A stretch of 64,000 nt of DNA, taken from contig CAJNOL010000037.1 of NCBI GenBank assembly GCA_905250125.1, forward strand, positions 28,326-92,325, read 5' to 3'. The notes beneath the pieces were generated by a model. The model was not told where the DNA came from and made no database searches. It saw only the letters and a list, made by a program, of their open reading frames with translations. Shown in pieces: positions 12,901 through 24,581 of this stretch (position 1 is its first letter; every line of letters begins with the position of its first letter). A program made the position numbers and the translations under genes. This DNA is from Rotaria sordida (lineage: Eukaryota > Rotifera > Eurotatoria > Philodinida > Philodinidae).

Positions 12901-13579
12901 ATATTGAAATTGAACGTTTTACTGGTCGAATATTTCTTAAAAATTTAAATAAAACAAAAATTAATTTTACATTAATTATAAAAGATTTTGGTCAACCAAA
13001 TCGTTTAATAACTCAACAAACATTAATATTTGATATCAAATCAAATGAAAATATATCAATAAAAGTTTTTTTAATTAGTATATTATTAATAATTATAATT
13101 GTTATTTTATTAAGTATTCTAATACTTATTATTAATAATTGTTGGATAAATCATAAAAAAAAATTCAAAATTCAAAAAAAACCAACTTGGCAAAATATTT
13201 CACCAACAACGCCAGATACATGTTTAATTGATAATGAATATGTAAGAATAATTTATTAGAGAAAAAAACAAACAAATAATTCTTATTTTAGATGACAACA
13301 ACAATAACACCATTACCTCGTGTATCAAGTCGTGAACAAAGAATTTATCCAGCATATTCATATGTTAATGATTATCAACATCAACGTAGAATTTTTTCAC
13401 ATTCATCATTAGATAAAATTAATTTTCAATATTCATCAGAAAAAATATCTTTTAAACAAAATTATCAACAACGTTTATCAATGACTGATATTAATAAATA
13501 TTTAGAACGTTTTGAAAAACTTTATAATGATTCATCATCACAACAATATTTACATCAACCGATTGGATCTGTTGTATAA
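9926..13579 (+). CDS. Protocadherin-like single-pass adhesion protein
   Basis: Three exons (9926-11512, 12411-13241, 13292-13579), all phase 0, encode 901 residues. A signal peptide covers about residues 1-18 (MFRILCIIFFSVSFNYSQ). Cadherin repeats follow. Visible motifs are FDREEQ, the calcium-binding DINDN at 222-226, DYDEGDNG at about 254, DPYNG, and the strand ends ISDHGKP and IKDFGQP. Repeats in the middle (about 330-530) are degenerate and lack most calcium motifs. A strongly hydrophobic membrane segment lies at about 747-772, followed by a basic HKKKFKIQKK and a cytoplasmic tail of about 125 residues. The N-terminal domain, with its EELSIGSIV, resembles protocadherin EC1. Intron 1 is 898 bp and holds dispersed repeat DNA; intron 2 is 50 bp. 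An acceptor-like TTATTTCAG ends 8 bases before the ATG. Homophilic adhesion at the cell surface is the family role, not something shown here. Confidence 0.85.
11558..11740 (+). repeat. Dispersed repeat inside the cadherin-like intron 1
   Basis: ACTTTGATACTCTCAATGAA, then GACAGTCGCC, GATACGAGATATTT and a TTTTGTATTTGGCGATTAG block. The same order recurs at 23868-24005 (plus strand) and, reverse-complemented, at 51420-51610. Three copies in one window indicate an interspersed element. Confidence 0.7.
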
Positions 13580-14069
13580 ACATTCGTTTATTTTTCTTTT
13601 GTGTCTTTTTTTTGTTTTAGTGAATATAAAAATATATATATATATTTGAAAAATACATGTAGGCATGCCAATCGATGATTTGATAATAGATTATTTCTAC
13701 AAACAAAAGAATTAAAATAGTTAGAATTCAAGATTAAATAAATGAAAGATATGAATTAAAGGTACGGTAGAGCTCGCTCGATTCGAAAAAGTTTAAAACA
13801 TGAGACTATATCAAAACAGTTTCGACTTGATGAACGTTCGAATAAAGATAAAATCTGACTGGCTCAGTCTGGCGAAGAATGGTTCATGATACAGTTAGAA
13901 TATATTCTGTGCTATCAAACAATAAGTTGAGAAATATGAATAAATCCAAAAGAAAGACCTTAAAAGAATTTCTCTCCTTCCTGGCACTTCTAGAGAATAG
14001 ATCTACGATAATTGGTCACGATACTGAAATATAAAATTTGCAACAAAATATTCTTATGAGGGAATTTTC

Positions 14070-14630
14070 TCAAGTGACACCTGTCGTTTGAGTTCATATT
14101 GGACCGACATGCAGATCTCAGTGAGAATAATACAAACCTACAAGTGTTCGTTCCCATTAACTTTTGACACCGAGTTATAATCGGTTTTTAGGTACCCCCC
14201 CCTCCCCCGGGAGACCAAGTAACGAAGTTTTAATCCAAAATTTTGCCTATAGATAAGTCTAATGACTCTTAGAATATCTTGAAAGTTTCTGTTGAAAAAA
14301 ATGTTCCTTCGTCAAGATATTGAATTTCCAAAAAACTAAAGTTCACTTGAAAATTCAATAAACTCGACGAAGAAATATTCTTTCCGGTTGACACTTTCAG
14401 TATATTCTAAGAGTCATTAGACCTATCTATAGGCAAAATTTTGGATCAAAGCTTCGTTATACGGTCTTCCGAAGAGTACCTAAGAATGAGTCAAAAATTC
14501 AGTAAACTGGTCATAATTTGGCGCTAAAGGCTAATGGGGACGAACTCTTTGAGTCTTTTTCGAATCTCATTGAGACTCATTTGTGAGTCCAATATAAGCT
14601 CAAGCAGCGGATGTCACTTTGGGTCATTCT
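14070..14630. repeat. Foldback element, shared-core superfamily
   Basis: Left end GTGACACCTGTCGTTTGAG ... ATATTGGACC; right end GGACTC-type complement GTCCAATATAAGCTCAAGC ... GATGTCAC. Inner arms match over CCAAAATTTTGCCTATAGAT and TAATGACTCTTAGAATAT. The apex lies near 14320. Its core (TTGAAAATTCAATA ... ACTTTCAG ... CTATAGGCAAAATTT) recurs in the elements at 20.7 kb and 57.9 kb. Confidence 0.8.
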
Positions 14631-14805
14631 CTCGGTAGCAATAACTCAGAAAGGTGCGAAAAATAACTAATAATCTATTCAAGAACAAGAAACATTAGAT
14701 ATCAGTATAAATACAAATATTCTCATCTTGATGTAGTGCTATATGTGATTGAACCTTATGTCTGCAAATTTAAGTTTGCGGAAAGTGAAATAGAAACCAC
14801 ACTGT

Positions 14806-14930
14806 TGTCAAAAATGCAACTGATTCTACATTGCGACTAATTGTCGCTTGCCTCCGAAGAACAGCTGCCCATAAAGTTTTAAAACTTTCAGAGTAGATAG
14901 ATCTCAACAGTTGTTATAGACTCAAAATTT
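14806..14930 (-). repeat. Dispersed repeat, inverted relative to 32100-32300
   Basis: The reverse complement reads GAGATCTATCTACTCTGAAA, then GTTTTAAAACTTT and GCTGTTCTTCGGAGG. At 32218-32275 the plus strand reads GAGATCTATCTACTCTGAAA, then GTCTCAAAACTTT and ACTGTTCTTCAAGAG. The element type is unknown. Confidence 0.6.
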
Positions 14931-15537
14931 TCAAATGTTTTCTTCTAGGAGATATCGAGATCTCCAAAGAATAAAGATCATCCGCTTCCCTTTCTCAGTT
15001 GCAATACGCCTAATAGAATTAACATTTTCTTTTACACATACTAGACACTATTTGAGGTGTCTACCTTTTTTTTGGTTTCCTTTTATCTCCTTTCATTCTG
15101 AGCGTGTACCCCCGAAAAAACCAACGGTACATCATATTTTGAAACCAAATAAAAACCGACATTCATAACACTTTCTAGTATAACTAGGAAAAAGTTTCAG
15201 TTCAATGAAATGTACTATGCTTGAGAAACAGAGACGATTCTCCATTTTTTTCATTTCTTTTCGGTGCTTGCTTCTGTCGACATTCTTCAATTATCTTATT
15301 TGTTTGCGAGAAATCTCTTATGGGCATAACTTATTATGGTAATATGAAACATTCTGTTCCATCACTTTCAATTCTCAAGAAACTGTACGTTATTTGATAC
15401 CGTCAGCTGTTTCCATTGTTAAAATGTCTTGATAATCAAACAGTCGATGCTCTAAGTTTATCATGCACTCTTCTGCTTAACTCTTTTTTTTACTGATATC
15501 TCTCCTCAATCATAAAAGACTCTTTCCTTATTGTCAG

Positions 15538-18276
15538 CTAAAATTTATTTGAAAAATAATTACGAACTTTTACCTTCTTTTTTGCACGTTTTCGTTTTTT
15601 CTTCATTGTCGCACTAAGTTTTAATATATCAGCAAAAACAAATTGATCAATTTTTTCACTAACATTAATCTTAATTTTTTTTAATTTATCTACAATAAAA
15701 ATCATAATTTCATCAATAAAAAAATAAAAAGAAATATCAAGTAATACTAATTGATATTTACTTTCTTTTCGTTTTTTTAATGCATCTAAAATAATTCCTC
15801 CACATACATGTCCAATAACATTTTCATCAAGGTCAAGTTCTTGTAATTCTTCAGAGATTTCAATTAATCTTTAAAGAAAAAAAAAAGAATTTTATTTAAT
15901 TATACTTTTATCATAAATACAAAAAATAAACAAACCGTGCATAAGCATTTATTGTTTGTTGAATAATACCAAAACCATCGGGTTGTAAACAATCAATTTC
16001 ATTATCAAATAAATGAATTTTTGTAACAAATGGTCCAAATGGTGGTAGATCATCAAGTGTTAGTTTTTTCTTCTTTTTCTTTTCTACAATAAAAAAACTA
16101 TCCATAGAAATTTGAAAAATTTTTTATATATTAAAATTATACTTTTTTTCTTTTTCTTTTCTTCTTTTTTCTCACTTTCAGTCAATTCAGGTGGTAAACC
16201 TTGTCTTTCTCGAAGTAAAGCTATATAATAATTGAAAAGAAAATAAAAAATTTATTTTTAACATTTAAAAAAACCTTCTTGTGCTTTTAATTCCATTTCA
16301 GCTCGTAATTTATCTTGTTTATCAATAAGAAATCTTTCACAATCAAGTAATAATAATTTTATGAGATCAAATGCACCTTGACATCCAAAATGATTTCCAT
16401 CAAGATAAATTTCACTAAATTAAATTCTTTATTTAATTACGAAAAATAATAATAATAAATTCTTTCTATACGCTATAGCAGTTTGTACAAGAAGTCGACC
16501 TAAAGGATTTCCACATACAGGACCAAGATCACAGTATGTCATAGAAAGCTGCGTTATACATTGATTGTTCACCAAATTATTACATAATAATAAACATCCT
16601 TCATCACCAAATCTAAATATATAATTTTTATGAAACACGATCTAAATGAAATGTTGAAGCATAGGGATAAAAATTTGGATCTTCTACAGACGTTATTGAT
16701 ATACGATCTATGATCGTATATCAATAACATCTCGTTATAATATATGAATTACTTTCTTATTGCATTTCTGCAAGATTCAGTAAAAAAAAATTGTCCTAAA
16801 ATAGATAGAATAAAACAATCTTCCTGTGATCAACAAGCACAGTTACATCATATATCACATTTTAATCCTACAGCACTGAGTAGACTGGTCATCGCCGATG
16901 TGTTCTATTAATTTTTTTGCTCTTAGTATCTCATAGAGGATTTGTAATAAAACTTTATTGAAAGTTGATTATGTTAAATATCACTATCCGCCAATGGAAT
17001 AGTACGACAACTCGTCAGTTCAGTGTTGGTATGAATTTCAGACTGATCTGTCTGACCTACGCAGATTGGTTCCATCTTTGAAGAAAGTCTTATTAAAAAA
17101 CGCCACTAGTAAGGATTAGAAACCTTCTTTACTGTGAACAAAGAAAGAATAGGAAGAAAACATGTATGAGAAAACTACATATGTAAGCTGAAATTGTATT
17201 TTTCACTCTATCATTCGATTTTTAAGGTAAAACTAATGTTTCTCGATATAGAAACATTTTTTGCGTATATCTAGAGTAAACGTCTCTCGCAGTCAAAAAC
17301 AGTTATTTTTTCAGATTATATCGACATGGAAGAGAGATGATAAAGCAATATTGAGCTGAAAATAAGGTCTTTCTCAGTTACAAAAAAAATCACATGTCCG
17401 ATTGGTCTGTAGAAAAATGCCCCCTGTGTACATAGCTTGCACTAACAGTTTTTATTCATATTCTATCAATACTTGTTTTTTTCGATCATCACAAAAACCT
17501 TCGTATGCAAACAAAAACTTACTCGTTATAGTCAAGATTTAGTATTCGAAGTGTACGACATATACTAAATGAACTATAGGCAAAACAAAAAAAAATACAA
17601 TTACTATCAAAACTTTCAAAGATACATACGTTGAAAGTCTGTATAAAGGATCTGGTTGAAGAAGACAATCATTAAGTGAAAGAGTTTGAACAATAGTTGT
17701 TGGAAGTTTTAAATAAAGACCCTGACAATTATTAATTCATCATTCATTTTTATCGTAAAATATTTCTTACAAGTTCAATACAATCAAGTAAATCCATACA
17801 AATATTCCATACAGAAAATATTTTTACTGTATGAACTTCACAAGTTGATAATGTACGAACAAATGGTCGAACATAAGTTTGTAGCTATTCGATAGAAGTC
17901 AACAAAATAACATGCTTTTCTTTTTATTCAAAATATTTTCAAACTACGAACGATTGGAACTGCTTCCACTGCAGGTTTAAGTTCATCTGTTGTTTCAATA
18001 GGTTTAATTATTTTTTGAGGATTTGGTCGAAGAAATATCTGAAATATATCGATGAAAATTTTCTTTTCATTTTAATAAAATTGAACATTTCACTTTTGTT
18101 AAACTTTCGCCTTCTTCAATTAATAATCGAATTGTTTTTGTCACTTCAGTACAAGCAACACTATTCTGTTCAACACAATATTGATCATATAATTTTAAAA
18201 TACGTCGTAATAATTGCACATTTTGTTCAAGTAATGCAGCATCTTTTTTCTTCGATTTTTTCTTTCCTTTTGCCAT
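15538..18276 (-). CDS. Leucine-rich-repeat protein, nine exons
   Basis: Minus-strand exons: 18276-18094, 18038-17952, 17884-17771, 17721-17630, 16612-16472, 16414-16275, 16220-16143, 16083-15936, 15868-15538. Phases agree throughout and give 437 residues. The N-terminus MAKGKKKSKKKDAALL is Lys-rich and leads into a helix (LLRRILKLYDQYC). Ribonuclease-inhibitor-style LRRs follow: VQTLSLNDCLL, ITQLSMTYCDLG, EIYLDGNHFGCQGA, VTKIHLFDNEIDCLQPDG, LQELDLDENVIGHVCGG. A charged linker (KDKLRAEMELKAQE) and a poly-Lys segment interrupt the array. The C-terminus is again basic (KKKRKRAKKKVKV). There is no signal peptide or membrane segment, so it is probably an intracellular scaffold. Intron 4 (1,017 bp) holds repeat DNA; the others are 49-80 bp. 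A TTTTTTTCAG ends 11 bases before the ATG. I cannot name an orthologue. Confidence 0.75.
16650..16890. repeat. Dispersed repeat in LRR-gene intron 4, with perfect hairpin
   Basis: This resembles 59035-59310 in order and sequence: AGCATAGGGATAAAAATTT, TTGATATACGAT, ATAACATCTCGTTATAATA, TTCTTATTGCAT, AATAGAATAAAA, CATATTTTAATC. Within it, 16692-16728 is a perfect hairpin with 17-bp arms (GTTATTGATATACGATC, loop TAT). Confidence 0.7.
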
Positions 18277-18846
18277 TGAATAACAACCTGAAAAAAACAA
18301 AAAAGTATAACAATCAATGATTCTCTTGATAATTGATCTGTCGTCCAAGCAAACAAAGAACGTATAGGTTCTGAGTTCATATGTCCAATTCAATGGATTT
18401 GTAGACTAATAATGATATTCGTTTGTGCGAAATCTAAGTAGCAAATCTTTTAAAAACGTACTTAACCATTTTTATATTCGGTGTCTATAGTAATGCCTCT
18501 ATGGATTAAATCATTTATGCACTTTGAATAAACAACTGAAATTAAAATTCTTAATAAAACTTCTATTTCAATTCTAATAATTTTTTTATTTTTGAAACAA
18601 ATTTTAATTGAATAAATATTTGATCAATAACAACTTATAGACAATCGTTTGGTTCCAACAATCAAAAAAACTATTAATCAATAAATAAACAATCCGACAG
18701 CTGGATGAATAAACTATGGATTTTTCGTTCGTTGAATTAAAAGAACGAATGGAATAGTCAAGGAAAAAAACAACTTATATTTTATAGCACATTTTTTTGT
18801 ACTTTTGCAGATTTACTTGATCATCATCATCATAAAAAAAGAGAAC
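18277..18846. promoter_or_regulatory. Divergent intergenic region, LRR gene and eEF1-beta
   Basis: 570 bp separate the two opposing start codons. Acceptor-like pyrimidine-AG sites face each gene: minus strand at 18289-18288, plus strand at 18809-18810 (TACTTTTGCAG, 36 bases before the eEF1-beta ATG). The region presumably holds both promoters. I see no convincing TATA box or other element in this AT-rich sequence. Confidence 0.4.
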
Positions 18847-19901
18847 ATGGGTTTCGGAAATCTTGAATCACGCGATGGTCTTCTTTTACTCAATATATTT
18901 CTTGCTGATAAATCTTATATTGAAGGGTTTGTCTTATATATATATATATGTTCTGATTTATGTCTAAATTTTATTATTCAATAGATATCATCCATCACAA
19001 GGTGATGTTGTTGTATTTGAAGCTGTTAAAAAATCTCCAACTGCTGATCTTGAACATGCTTTACGTTGGTATAAACATATCGCTTCATTTAGTAATGCTG
19101 AAAGACAAAAGTAATTTGTATTTTTACTTTTTTTTGTTTCTTTGAAATTTTTTGTGTTAGATTTAAAGGTGAACGTCAATCAATTGACCATTATGGACGT
19201 CAACATGGTCAAGATAGTCAAATAAAATATGAATTTAAAACACCCTCTGTTGATCCATCTAAAGTACAATCACCAAAAAAACCTGCTGCTAATGATGATG
19301 ATGATGTTGATTTATTTGGTGATGAAGATGAAGAAGAAAGTGAACAAACTAAACAACGTTTAGCTGCTTATGCAGAAAAAAAAGCTACAAGTAAAAACTA
19401 CAAAAAAAAATTTTTTATTTTCTCATATAAGTCTTTGTGTTTGTTATTTAAGAACCTACTGTTGTTGCTAAAAGTACAATTGTTCTTGATGTATGTAGTG
19501 AAATATAAATTAAAAAAATTCTGTTAATGAATTTCTTTTCAATAGGTTAAACCATGGGATGATGAAACCAACATGCAAGAACTTGAACGTAATGTACGTT
19601 CAATTGAATTAGATGGATTACTTTGGGGTGCTTGTAAGTTTTATTTATTTATTTTTGATTTAAAATGTACACATGAAATATTTTTTATATAGCTCGTCTT
19701 GTACCACTTGCATATACAATTAAAAAATTACAAATTTCTTGTGTTGTTGAAGATGATAAAGTAAAATTGGTTATAATATTTATTTTTGATTTATTTTCAT
19801 GATTATTTTTATAGGTTGGTACGGATATTCTTGAAGAACGTATTATGGAATTTCAAGATCATGTTCAATCTGTTGATATAGCATCATTTCAAAAGATCTA
19901 A
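18847..19901 (+). CDS. EEF1B2: Translation elongation factor 1-beta (eEF1B alpha-type GEF subunit)
   Basis: Seven exons (18847-18926, 18985-19110, 19161-19390, 19453-19490, 19546-19633, 19693-19760, 19815-19901) encode 238 residues. Introns are 50-62 bp. The N-terminal ~75 residues form the GST-C-like domain ([18 protein letters not shown] ... [12 protein letters not shown]). A linker leads to the acidic block ([17 protein letters not shown]). The C-terminal nucleotide-exchange domain starts [19 protein letters not shown] and continues [21 protein letters not shown] ... [19 protein letters not shown], ending [10 protein letters not shown]. The protein reloads eEF1A with GTP during translation elongation. 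Length and domain order are normal for the family. The next gene begins 145 bp past the stop. Confidence 0.95.
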
Positions 19902-20046
19902 TTTTTGTTATGTTGCGTGATTTTTTTATAATTTAGAAAAATAAGAAAATAAGAAACTTTTGTTTGTTTTTTTTTTATATGCATGACATGATGCCTTCGA
20001 TTAATTTAGGAGAAATTGATTTATCCTATTTTGTTTTCGTTTACAG

Positions 20047-23000
20047 ATGGCTGCTGCAATAGAAACAAAACTTTATGTAACGAATTTTCCAAGTTCAGCT
20101 ACTCGACAACAATTACAACAATTTTTTTCACGTTTTGGTCGTGTACAAGAATGTGCGAGTAAGATATAAATTATTTTATTTTATTTTTTTGAAATTTAAG
20201 CAAAAATCTATTTAGTTATGTGGAATTCATATGCATTTGTTCATTATGCGACGATGGAAGAAGGTAAATTTAAATTTTACAAAAACAAATGAAAATAAAA
20301 AGTTTTGCTTGAAATTTTTAGCTCGTCGTGCACTTGATCAATCAAATGGTGCAATGTTTCTTAATCGAAAACTTATTGTTCAATTATCTACATCACGTTT
20401 TCGACCACAACCAAAAGAAATAAATAATGCAATATCACAACAACCTAAACAATTGATGGTTATGGCTAATCCATCATCATCGATTAATTATCATCATTTT
20501 ACCAATGGAAATCATACTGGAGGAGGATCAACAATACAAAATCAACAGCAGCAGTCAAATACACTTACACAACAATATCCGAATGGTAAGTCATTTATTG
20601 AAATTTGTTTGTATTGACTATGACTATAAAATCATATAATCATAGAGTTACATGTAATGAATGAGGTCTAAAGAGGAAATATATCCAAGTGTCGAACGCC
20701 GTTCGACTGCGTATTATGGCTACGAGTAGGTCTGAGTGTGAATTTTGACCTTAAATTTTGTCTTCAAGTAGCAGAGTTGAGCAAGTACTCAGTTTCATCG
20801 AGTACGAGCACTGGGTGTTCGGTCCACGAATACATGTAGAAGTACTAGGTGTTTGAACTATGAGTACGCATACGAGTACTAAGCGTTCGAATCACAAGTG
20901 CACATATGAGTATTGGGCGTTCGGATCATGAGTACATGTACGAGTACTTGCTCAACTCTAATAGGTAGATTTTTGAGATGTTCAATTTTCGAAAAACAGC
21001 GGTTTACCAAAAGAGGATGCAGTAATCAAGTCTACTTGAAAATTGAATATCTCGAGAAAGATATGTTCATTTTTGATAAAAACTTTCAGGATTATCTAAT
21101 CTGCCTATAGGTGAAATTTCAAGTCAAAATTCTTTGCTTTAGGTTTTACGGAAGTGCCTTATTTTCAATAAAAATTTTATTAAAACAGTCATAACTCTGT
21201 ATTAGTAGGCCATAGGCTCTAGTCCTTTCAAGCATTTCTTAATCTCATAGGCATCTACTCATAGCTATAATAGGAAGTCAAACAATGTTCGACAGTTAGC
21301 TATATTTCCTCGTAAGTAGAAAGCAAACAAATTGCGACTGACAAAGTAAAAAATTTCTGAAGTCGAATAATATTTTACCTTCACTCACATATTTATGTTT
21401 TCTATTCTATATTTCAGAACTCAATTTTGATATGATGACAAGTTATAATCCTCAACATTCACTATCATCTTCATCACCAATACAAGATGGAAATAATTTT
21501 TTTCCAAATACATATCGTCCTCCATCACCATTTTATTTATCTCAAGAAATAAATAATGTTTATTATCCACAATATTCAACTATACCTATAGATAGAATGA
21601 CACCATCACCATTATCACTTCAAATAAATAAAATAAATCATATCAAATCGAATAAAAATAATATTAAAACAGGTATTCAAAAAATAAATAAAATAACTTA
21701 TACATATACATCATTTAAATTTTTCTTTTTAGATATTGGTGTAAATGGTGAAATTCCAAAATTATATTGTACGAATTTACCAGATAATTGTAAAGTCAAT
21801 GATTTACAACGTTTATTTTCACCATTTGGTCATGTTATTGATTGTGTTATTCTATGGGATTATTATGCATTTGTTACATTTAAAACATTTTTAGAAGCAG
21901 AACATGCTTTACATGCACTTCATGGTTATACATGGAAAGATCGACGTCTTATTGTTGAATGGTCACGTGCATCAGGACGAAGACAACAACAGCAACAACA
22001 AACATCACCATCACCAGCAACACCAAAACTTAATTCATTTAGTTGTATGTAGAATAAAAAATTGTTTTTTGTTTTTTTTTAATATAATTTTTTTGTTATT
22101 TTATTTAGCGGAAGTTTCAACACCGCCATCACCACGTACTCGTCCATCAACATTATTATCACATCAATCTGCTTCTAATGAACAATTTTATGGAAATAAT
22201 TCACCAAAAATTCTTTCACCACTTAAATCTCAATCACCTCATCATACATTTAATCAAAATCTTGCTATGATGTCAATCATTCAACAACAACAACAACAAC
22301 AACAACAACCTGTGTTACATCATCATCATCATCATCATTCATCAATACCATATGGAACATATACAAATAGAAATAATTTAGAAACATTAACGAATGAAAA
22401 TCAACCAATATTTGATGGGTAAGATACTATGTTTTAAAATTAATATTTCAATTGATAAAAAAAGAATATTCGATTTCCGAGAGTAGATTCTTAATAATAA
22501 ATAATAATTAGTATTTTTTGCGAGTTTAATTGATAAAGTAATCTATGGATGTGAAAGTCTTAGCATAAAATATTCGATCACTAAAAGACAACTTGTTAGA
22601 CTAGAATCAGAATTTTTTTGCTATTTCTAAATATATTTTCACATTTTCCTTCTTCCATAAGATTGAATAACTATTAGTAAGTTTTATGAAAAAGTCTAAA
22701 ACTATGTCTGTACAAAGTAAAATAGTGGTTTTGATGTAGCATTTAGCTTCTGTCTTAGAATAGTTTCAATTCAACATTATTAAATTCTGTGTAAAATGAG
22801 ATATTGCAATAAGCGAAGTTTCATTTATATATTTCCACCAAAGAACTAATTTCTATAAAAATCGGCATTGGTCAAAAAATTGCTTTTTGAAAATACAAAA
22901 TTTTTAAAATCTATCATGAAAAAGTAGATAGAACGCTTTGTAGAGCAAACAAGCGTGAACCATTAAAAACTATTTTGCATTTTAAATTTGATAGATTTCA

Positions 23001-24581
23001 ACTGAAATAGAAAATTGATCAAAATAGTATTCTGTGTAAACACTAATTTGAAATAATCTAATGATAGTTATTCAAGAAGAATATTCTGAACGCACATTTT
23101 AAAAGAAAGAAAAATTCTGATTGTAACTAACGAGTTGTCTTTTAGTAATCGAATATTTTGTGCGAAGATTTTTGCACACTAGATTATCAGTTCAATCGAT
23201 TTGTAATATATTTTTGAAACTGAATCGATTCTATTCTCGGTGAAGAGTGATATCAATTCACATAGAAACATCGAAATCCACAAACACCTAAGCTGGCTTG
23301 TACTGAGGTGCATCTTCAACAAAAATGATTTTAGCTAGTATACATGTCCGTAACTTATCGAGAATGATGATAAAAGTTAACCTTCTCTTTGTTTTATCGA
23401 TTTATTTAAATAGATAGTTCTTATTGCCTATGGAAAAAAAATAGATAATAAAACTAGTGTCAAATAATCAAATGAGAATACTATTGTTCAGCAAGCCGAC
23501 ATTAGAGTCCGTCGGGTTCAAAATTTTCGTACCCGGAACTTGTTTATTGAACATTTTCGACAGATATTCACAAAGTACTGTGCTCAGACGTTAGGATTAT
23601 TAACCATGTAATGACTCTGGACAAGTCATTAATGAATGTTCGTCTCGGATCATCTGTTCGATAATATACTAGCTACATTGTGACATACACGTGCTCTTGC
23701 GGTTTGTGAGGGTATATGACGAGCTCGTAAGAATTCTGCGTCAGATCGGACTACTGAATCTGCCACTTCGCAGCATTCCATATCGCAAGATAGTCGAAAG
23801 GCAAGAGTATTCTTCCTTCTTGAACGTTTTTGGGATTCGAATCCATTTGATCAAATTTTTTCGAATTGTACTTTGATATTCTCAATGAAATTTTCTAATC
23901 AGAACAGAATAGTCGCCACAAAGATACAAGATATTTTTTCTTTGGATTCGTCGGACTCAAATCCGACCGAGCCTGACTTTGAGATTAATCTGACAAGTTC
24001 TGAAATCATTTATTTGATTTAATCTATGATTGTCATAGATTTCTATATCATTTATAATTTTTATTAACATTAATTTTAGTTTAACAAATTCTTCATCAAC
24101 TCATCATCTTAATTTATCACCATTTATTGATCGAAATACAACAAATTCAAATACACTTTTTTCATCACCATCTGAAATTGCAACACCATCATCACCTGTA
24201 TCAAACACAAATGTTTATCAACCATCGGATATTATTGCTTTACTTGATCCATCATCATCTGATGCATCAATTAATACAAAATCAACAGAAAATTCAATTG
24301 TTAATGATATAACAAATATTTTATCACCAACAATAACAAATATACAAACATCATGTTCATCAACTGCAGCAGCAACTGCTAATTTATATCAAGAAAATAT
24401 TTTATCATCATTATTTGGTTCATTTGAACCATTTAGTAAATTATTTCCAATTGATGAACAATCAACATCAACATCAACATCACGTTATCATCATATATTA
24501 CCAGCATCACCATTATTAACAACAGCACCTGATAATAGTCATCATCCAATCTATTATGGTCATAATACTTCTTGGGATTAG
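20047..24581 (+). CDS. Two-RRM RNA-binding protein (RBM4/Lark-like)
   Basis: Seven exons (20047-20158, 20216-20263, 20322-20585, 21418-21672, 21733-22044, 22109-22418, 24080-24581) encode 600 residues. RRM1 (about 1-75) runs KLYVTNFPSSATRQQLQQFF ... YAFVHYATMEEARRALDQSNG. RRM2 (about 230-305) runs KLYCTNLPDNCKVNDLQRLF ... YAFVTFKTFLEAEHALHALHG and ends in WSRASGRR. Ser/Pro/Gln/His-rich low-complexity sequence surrounds it, with poly-Gln and poly-His runs at about 22282-22340 bp. The C-terminal ~165 residues are Ser/Thr/Asn-rich. The RRM pair is spaced more widely than in RBM4 or Lark, and no CCHC zinc knuckle is seen, so orthology is uncertain. Introns 3 (832 bp) and 6 (1,661 bp) carry transposon-like DNA; the others are 57-64 bp. 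The ATG directly follows TTTACAG. An AATAAA lies at 24592. RNA processing or translational control is the family role. Confidence 0.85.
20668..21316. repeat. Foldback element in RRM-gene intron 3
   Basis: The left end AGAGGAAATATATCCAAGTG, then TCGAACGCCGTTCGACTG and TATGGCTACGAGTAG pairs with the right end CTACTCATAGCTATAATAGG ... GTTCGACAGTTAGCTATATTTCCTC. The core at 21030-21120 (TTGAAAATTGAATATCTCGA ... AACTTTCAGGATTATCTAA ... CCTATAGGTGAAATTT) matches the 14.1-kb and 57.9-kb elements. It lies wholly within an intron. Confidence 0.75.
20770..20962. repeat. Minisatellite nested in the foldback element
   Basis: About four copies of a 34-40-bp unit of the form CGAGTACTRGGYGTTCGRATCAYRAGTACRYRTA. 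They are bounded by a 17-bp inverted pair, AGAGTTGAGCAAGTACT at the left and AGTACTTGCTCAACTCT at the right. Confidence 0.75.
22555..23170. repeat. Foldback element in RRM-gene intron 6
   Basis: Left end ATAAAATATTCGATCACTAA then AAGACAACTTGTTAGAC; right end CTAACGAGTTGTCTTTTAGTAATCGAATATTTTGTG, its imperfect complement. Each arm also carries CAGAATTTTT- or AAAAATTCTG-type sequence. The element is non-coding. Confidence 0.7.
23500..23867 (+). repeat. Diverged SINE-like copy in RRM-gene intron 6
   Basis: It shares blocks in order with the tRNA-headed element at 35585-35870: TTCGACAGATATTCACAAAG, GTACTG, GGATCATCTGTTCGATAATA, GAGCTCGTAAGAATTCTGCGTC, CAGCATTCCATATCGC and AAAGGCAAGAGTATTCT. Its tRNA-like head is badly eroded. 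Confidence 0.6.
23868..24005 (+). repeat. Dispersed repeat, second copy of the 11.56-kb family
   Basis: ACTTTGATATTCTCAATGAA, then TTTTCTAATCAGAACAGAA, TAGTCGCCACAAAGATACAA and GATATTTTTTC, as at 11558-11640. It directly follows the SINE-like copy. Confidence 0.65.

Larger units (their letters stand above)
13580..15537. other. Intergenic region between convergent genes
   Basis: It lies between the cadherin-like gene and the minus-strand LRR gene. It holds the foldback at 14070-14630 and a dispersed repeat at 14806-14930. No exon is supported. Confidence 0.55.

Noticed and set aside
14935-15168. 77-residue frame MFSSRRYRDLQRIK
   Set aside because: Lies next to dispersed repeat DNA. No similarity is recognised and no exon partners are found.
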